Shown in pieces: positions 44,195-48,376 of a stretch of DNA of 48,376 nucleotides (position 1 is the first letter of the stretch; each line of letters starts with the position of its first letter). The translations under genes were made by a program, and so were the position numbers. The DNA is taken from the NCBI RefSeq assembly GCF_002245495.1, contig NZ_NQJF01000019.1, positions 1 through 48,376 of the forward strand, read 5' to 3'. Below the pieces are notes generated by a model. The model saw only the letters and a list, made by a program, of their open reading frames with translations, did not search any database and was not told the origin of the DNA. The DNA comes from Oceanimonas baumannii (GTDB lineage: Bacteria > Pseudomonadota > Gammaproteobacteria > Enterobacterales > Aeromonadaceae).

Positions 44195-45223
44195 ATGCCG
44201 AGCAACGCCCGTTCTCTTTTACCTTTTAATACCTTTGGCCTGTCGCAGACGGCCGATGACATCGTGATCCTTGACCACAGAGATCAGCTGACCGGGCTCT
44301 CCGGTTATCAAGGGCCCCGGCTGGTGGTGGGAGAAGGTTCCAATCTGCTGTTTACCGTCCCTTTCAGGGGGCAGGCAGTGGTGAACCGGCTGAAAGGTAT
44401 CGAGGTGACCGGCACCCCTGATGACTGGCTGCTGACGGTGCAGGGTGGGGAAAACTGGCATGAGCTGGTGTGTTATTGCCTGGAACACGATATGCCCGGA
44501 CTGGAAAACCTGGCACTTATCCCGGGCACCGTCGGGGCCGCTCCGATTCAGAATATTGGTGCCTATGGCGTAGAGTTGTCCCGTTTCTGCGAGCGAGTGG
44601 AAAGTTATGACTGGCAGAGCGGTGAAACCCGTTACTGGACGGCGGCCGAGTGCGCGTTTGGCTATCGGGACAGTGTGTTTAAACATCAGGCCCGGGAGCA
44701 CCTGATTTTGTCGGTCACGCTGCGCTTGCCCAGGGTCTGGCAACCGATGCTGGGTTACGGTCCATTGGCAGAGCTGGGTGAACATGCCACCGCACATCAA
44801 GTATTTGAGCAAGTGTGTGCTACCCGCCGGGCCAAGTTACCGGACCCGGCCGAGCTGGGTAATGCCGGCAGTTTTTTCAAAAACCCCAAGGTAATTCCGG
44901 CACAGGCTGAAGCACTGAAGCTGGCCTGGCCCGACTTGCCGGTGTATCCGGCGGAAGGAGGTCAGGCCAAGCTGGCCGCCGGTTGGTTGATCGAAAAAGC
45001 CGGTCTGAAAGGAACGGCGGTGGGGAGCGCTGCCGTACACGAGCGGCAGGCTCTGGTACTGGTAAACCGGGGGGAGGCCACCAGTGAAGATATTCTGCGG
45101 CTGGCGGCGCTGGTACGGGATCGGGTCAGCGGTCAGTTTGGTGTTCAGCTGGAACCAGAGGTACGAATGATTGGTGCCGAGGGTGAAACTCATCTGGACG
45201 AGGCGCTGTCATGGCTGAACTGA
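44195..45223 (+). CDS. murB: UDP-N-acetylenolpyruvoylglucosamine reductase
   Basis: A 342-residue cytosolic FAD enzyme that reduces UDP-GlcNAc-enolpyruvate to UDP-MurNAc in peptidoglycan synthesis. Features: VVGEGSNLLF near residue 44, PGLENLALIPGTVGAAPIQNIGAYG near 101, the catalytic serine in GNAGSFFKNP near 228, and the catalytic Glu in LEPEVRMIG near 325. It matches the E. coli type (I) in length. CAGGA lies about eight bases before the ATG. It overlaps birA by 13 bases, the same pairing as in E. coli. Confidence 0.96.
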   Translation: MPSNARSLLPFNTFGLSQTADDIVILDHRDQLTGLSGYQGPRLVVGEGSNLLFTVPFRGQAVVNRLKGIEVTGTPDDWLLTVQGGENWHELVCYCLEHDMPGLENLALIPGTVGAAPIQNIGAYGVELSRFCERVESYDWQSGETRYWTAAECAFGYRDSVFKHQAREHLILSVTLRLPRVWQPMLGYGPLAELGEHATAHQVFEQVCATRRAKLPDPAELGNAGSFFKNPKVIPAQAEALKLAWPDLPVYPAEGGQAKLAAGWLIEKAGLKGTAVGSAAVHERQALVLVNRGEATSEDILRLAALVRDRVSGQFGVQLEPEVRMIGAEGETHLDEALSWLN

Positions 45224-46185
45224 CCCCATTACGTGAGGCACTGTTGCGTTTGCTGGCCGATGGCCAGTTTCATTCTGGTGAGCAACTGGGAGAGGAGCTG
45301 CATGTGAGCCGGGCTGCGGTCAGCAAACATGTACAGGCACTCAAGCAACTGGGGCTGGATATCTACAGCGTCAGTGGCAAGGGTTACCGGCTGGCGGTCC
45401 CACTGCAATTGCTTGATCCGGTGCGCCTTGCCCGTGAGCTTGCCCCGGCCAGAGTGGAGGTGGTGCCGGTGATTAGCTCGACCAATCAGCGCTGGCTGGA
45501 GTCGGTTGAGCAACTGAGCAAGGGAGACCTGTGTCTGGCTGAATGTCAGACCTCGGGACGTGGCCGGCGTGGCCGCAGCTGGGTGTCACCCTTTGGCGGC
45601 CAGCTGGTGATGAGCATGTACTGGCGGCTGGAGCAGGGCATGGCGGCAGCCATGGGGCTGAGTCTGGTGGTGGGGATCGCGGTGGTAGAAGCCCTGGAAG
45701 CCGCCGGTTTTGCCGGAGTCGCGCTGAAATGGCCCAACGATCTGTACCTTAATGGCCGCAAGCTGGCAGGTATTCTGGTGGAAATGTCCGGCACCGCTGG
45801 TGGTCCTTGTCATCTGGTGATTGGCATGGGACTGAATCTGACTCTGCCCGCTACCGAGCAGGACAAGATTACTCAGCCCTGGGCCGAGCTGGCTGAGCTT
45901 GGTGACATTACTGATCGCAATGCGCTGGTGATTGAGCTGGCCGTTGCCTTGCAGAATGCGCTGATTCATTTTGAGCAGGAAGGCATTGCCGGCTTCCGCG
46001 AGCGCTGGAACCGGCTGGATTATTTCAATGGCAAGCCAGTGCGGATCCTGATGGGGGAGCAGCAGGTGCCCGGTATCGCCCGGGGAATTGATGAACAGGG
46101 TGCCTTGCTGCTGGAACTGGAAAACGGTGAAATAAAGCGTTATCTGGGCGGGGAAATTTCGCTGCGGGGCGAACAGCAGCCGTAA
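45211..46185 (+). CDS. birA: biotin-protein ligase and biotin operon repressor
   Basis: A 324-residue two-function protein. The N-terminal winged HTH (SGEQLGEELHVSRAAVSKHVQALKQLGLDI) is present, so it is the repressor-competent class. The ligase core has GRGRRGRSW from residue 116, WPNDLYL near 175 and KLAGILVE near 185. A C-terminal SH3-like domain follows. It attaches biotin to carboxylase carrier protein and, as biotinyl-5'-AMP complex, represses bio genes. It overlaps murB, so it is probably co-transcribed. Confidence 0.96.
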   Translation: MAELTPLREALLRLLADGQFHSGEQLGEELHVSRAAVSKHVQALKQLGLDIYSVSGKGYRLAVPLQLLDPVRLARELAPARVEVVPVISSTNQRWLESVEQLSKGDLCLAECQTSGRGRRGRSWVSPFGGQLVMSMYWRLEQGMAAAMGLSLVVGIAVVEALEAAGFAGVALKWPNDLYLNGRKLAGILVEMSGTAGGPCHLVIGMGLNLTLPATEQDKITQPWAELAELGDITDRNALVIELAVALQNALIHFEQEGIAGFRERWNRLDYFNGKPVRILMGEQQVPGIARGIDEQGALLLELENGEIKRYLGGEISLRGEQQP

Positions 46186-46340
46186 GCTGCCAGCTTTAAG
46201 TAAAAACACCGGAGTGTGTATCTGCTACTTTAGCCAGTTAACATGATAGGCCTGCATCCATTGACCAAACCCATCTGATCTTAAAGGTGGTTCTAAACAG
46301 CCCGCTCCACCATTTATTGCTGATAGCTTACGGCCTAAAG

Positions 46341-47282
46341 CTATTTCTTGAGCCAGATCTGTTCTATCTGATGATCCTGCCCCTTGGTCAGGATTAACTC
46401 GGCCCGATCCCGGGTCGGCAGTATGTTCTGTTTCAGGTTCTTGTAGTTGATTTCCTGCCAGATGCGGCTGGCGGTGGCCACTGCTTCTTCTTCGCTAAGC
46501 CGGGCATAGTGGTGAAAATAGGACTCGGGATCCGCAAACGCGCCTGAGCGCAACTTGAGAAAGCGTTCCACATACCAGGTTTTCAGCAGCCGCTCATCGG
46601 CGTCCACGTAAATGGAAAAGTCCACGAAGTCGGAGACGAACACCCGGTGGGGGTCGTGCGGGTAGTCCATACCACTTTGCAGTACGTTAAGCCCTTCGAT
46701 AATCACAATATCTGCCTGCTCCACCACCACTTCCTGGCCGGGCACTATGTCGTAAGTCAGATGGGAATACACCGGTGCTTTTACTCCGGGTTTGCCGGAC
46801 TTGATGTCGGACACAAATTGCACCAGCCGGCGCATATCGTAGGACTGGGGAAAGCCCTTTTTCTTCATCAGCCCGCGGCGCTCCAGCTCGGCATTAGGGT
46901 AAAGAAAGCCGTCGGTAGTTACCAGGGTCACCCGCGGATGCTGGGGCCAGCGCTCCAGCAGGGTTTTCAGAATACGGGCGGTGGTGCTTTTCCCCACCGC
47001 GACTGAGCCGGCCACACTGATCACATAGGGCACATGATGATGTTCATTACCCAGAAACTGATCCAGTACCCGGCTGCGCCGTTGCTTGGCTTTGATATAC
47101 AGGTTCAGCAAGCGGGACAAAGGCAGGTAAATATCCCTGACTTCGGCCAGGGAGATGCGATCGTTCATGCTGCGTAAGCGCATCAGGTCGTCTTCGCTAA
47201 GCGGAAGCTGCACGGATTCGCGCAGTTCCGACCAGGTTTGGCGGGAAAAGGCCAGGTAAGGAGAATGGGTGTCTGTCTTCAT
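46341..47282 (-). CDS. coaA: pantothenate kinase (type I)
   Basis: A 313-residue kinase (316 in E. coli) that catalyses the first, regulated step of coenzyme A synthesis. Walker A is [17 protein letters not shown] near residue 88. Other features: [28 protein letters not shown] near 122, [16 protein letters not shown] near 200 and [16 protein letters not shown] near 284. The start at 47282 has AGGA about ten bases upstream. The gene is convergent with birA and divergent from the tRNA operon, as in E. coli. Confidence 0.96.
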   Translation of the reverse strand: MKTDTHSPYLAFSRQTWSELRESVQLPLSEDDLMRLRSMNDRISLAEVRDIYLPLSRLLNLYIKAKQRRSRVLDQFLGNEHHHVPYVISVAGSVAVGKSTTARILKTLLERWPQHPRVTLVTTDGFLYPNAELERRGLMKKKGFPQSYDMRRLVQFVSDIKSGKPGVKAPVYSHLTYDIVPGQEVVVEQADIVIIEGLNVLQSGMDYPHDPHRVFVSDFVDFSIYVDADERLLKTWYVERFLKLRSGAFADPESYFHHYARLSEEEAVATASRIWQEINYKNLKQNILPTRDRAELILTKGQDHQIEQIWLKK

Positions 47283-47468
47283 CAAGGGGTGTCCTGTGAG
47301 TTGCCGTCCGACCATACACCAAAGCCGCGGTGTTCAACAAGGCAACAAGGTGACCGCTATTGGTCGTATTGTGCACTGGCTCTCATCAGGGACAGCGGGT
47401 AATAGAAGGAGTTCTGGTGTTTTTTTGCCCGAACAGTCTTATCCTTGCAAAAACTTGTCAAAAGGGTA

Positions 47469-47498
47469 TTGCATAGCACCATGCCCATGCCCTATAGT
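47469..47498 (+). promoter_or_regulatory. probable promoter of the tRNA-tuf operon
   Basis: -35 TTGCAT at 47469-47474, 18-base spacer, -10 TATAGT at 47493-47498, then a GC-rich stretch (TCGTCCCGC) of the type that gives stringent control. The start would be about 10 bases before the first tRNA. Confidence 0.55.
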
Positions 47499-47513
47499 TC
47501 GTCCCGCTCGTGT

Positions 47514-47589
<76 letters not shown>

Positions 47590-47599
47590 TTTAAAATTT

Positions 47600-47684
47600 G
47601 GAGGGGTTCCCGAGTGGCCAAAGGGATCAGACTGTAAATCTGACGGCTCCGCCTTCGCTGGTTCGAATCCAGCTCCCTCCACCA
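47600..47684 (+). tRNA. tRNA-Tyr (GTA)
   Basis: An 85-base class II tRNA with long variable arm. Acceptor GGAGGGG/CTCCCTCC, anticodon GTA at 47634-47636, T-arm GGTTCGAATCC and encoded CCA. Second of the four-tRNA cluster. Confidence 0.97.
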
Positions 47685-47747
47685 AGTTTCAGTGTTCGTC
47701 CCCGACGGGCATTAAAAAGCGGTTTGAGGTCGTTCAAGTAAAGACCA

Positions 47748-47824
<77 letters not shown>

Positions 47825-47826
47825 GT

Positions 47827-47902
47827 GCTGATATAGCTCAGATGGTAGAGCGCACCCTTGGTAAGGGTGAGGTCCCCAGTTCGATTCTGGGTATCAGCAC
47901 CA
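47827..47902 (+). tRNA. tRNA-Thr (GGT)
   Basis: A 76-base cloverleaf: acceptor GCTGATA/TATCAGC, anticodon GGT at 47860-47862, T-arm AGTTCGATTCT and encoded CCA. It is two bases after tRNA-Gly and about 100 bases before tuf. Confidence 0.97.
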
Positions 47903-47970
47903 CTTCTTTACTAAAACACCCTCAGGCCTTTTTTGTTATATACTTCCTGCTTGTGATTCGCGTGGTATAG

Positions 47971-48376
<406 letters not shown>

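Overview
The window is a gammaproteobacterial chromosome segment, most like the Aeromonadales (Oceanimonas/Oceanisphaera/Zobellella type). This is inferred from protein family resemblance and gene order, not from a search. It opens with the end of an rRNA operon (5S rRNA and tRNA-Asp). It closes with murB-birA-coaA, tRNA-Thr/Tyr/Gly/Thr and the start of tuf. In E. coli the rrnB operon is followed directly by murB-birA-coaA-thrU-tyrU-glyT-thrT-tufB; here about 44 kb separates the rRNA end from murB.

Layout: 0-0.35 kb, 5S rRNA, tRNA-Asp and two terminators. 0.7-4.3 kb, an FAD amine/amino-acid oxidase-like enzyme, a GltS-type carrier and a LysR regulator. 4.5-8.6 kb, lpxT, a LysR regulator, an AEC-family permease, rnk and ompW. 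8.6-11.8 kb, a glutarate catabolism module (lhgO and glaH, divergent from glaR). 11.9-13.6 kb, MetJ boxes, an internally deleted metE remnant and intact metF. 13.6-26.1 kb, a glycolate module: a frameshifted permease (glcA), regulator glcC, the glcBGDEF genes and a TRAP transporter (dctPQM). 26.2-26.7 kb, a 37-residue lysine-rich peptide gene, paired palindromes and a ribbon-helix-helix-like protein. 26.7-29.1 kb, zntA with a MerR-type promoter. 29.1-30.5 kb, metY. 30.5-33.3 kb, an OmpR-type two-component system divergent from a His/Met-rich Spy/CpxP-like protein. 33.3-35.4 kb, asnC, asnA and a CBS-domain protein. 35.6-38.9 kb, glrK-qseG-glrR. 38.9-40.5 kb, msrP-msrQ. 40.6-44.1 kb, an acidic orphan protein, topB and a frameshifted trypsin-like lipoprotein. 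44.2-48.4 kb, the murB to tuf block.

How they fit together: GlaH hydroxylates glutarate to L-2-hydroxyglutarate, LhgO oxidises it to 2-oxoglutarate, and GlaR probably represses through a palindrome in the shared intergenic region. GlcDEF oxidises glycolate to glyoxylate, and GlcB condenses glyoxylate with acetyl-CoA to malate. Uptake is probably by the intact TRAP system, since the GlcA-type permease carries a +1 frameshift. Three copies of a CTGGT-N3-ACCAG palindrome around glcC and glcA mark a likely GlcC regulon. metE keeps only about its first 44 and last 150 codons, yet five phased met boxes stay in front of it and now probably serve metF.

Most unusual points: the metE deletion remnant under an intact operator; the lysine-rich micro-ORF with two GAACC-N4-GGTTC palindromes beside a ribbon-helix-helix-like gene; a GlrR homologue with altered GAFTGA and Walker B motifs; two frameshifts in G/C homopolymers; and the His/Met-rich Spy-like protein in a Cpx-like divergent arrangement. 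I saw no CRISPR array, insertion sequence, integrase or phage gene.
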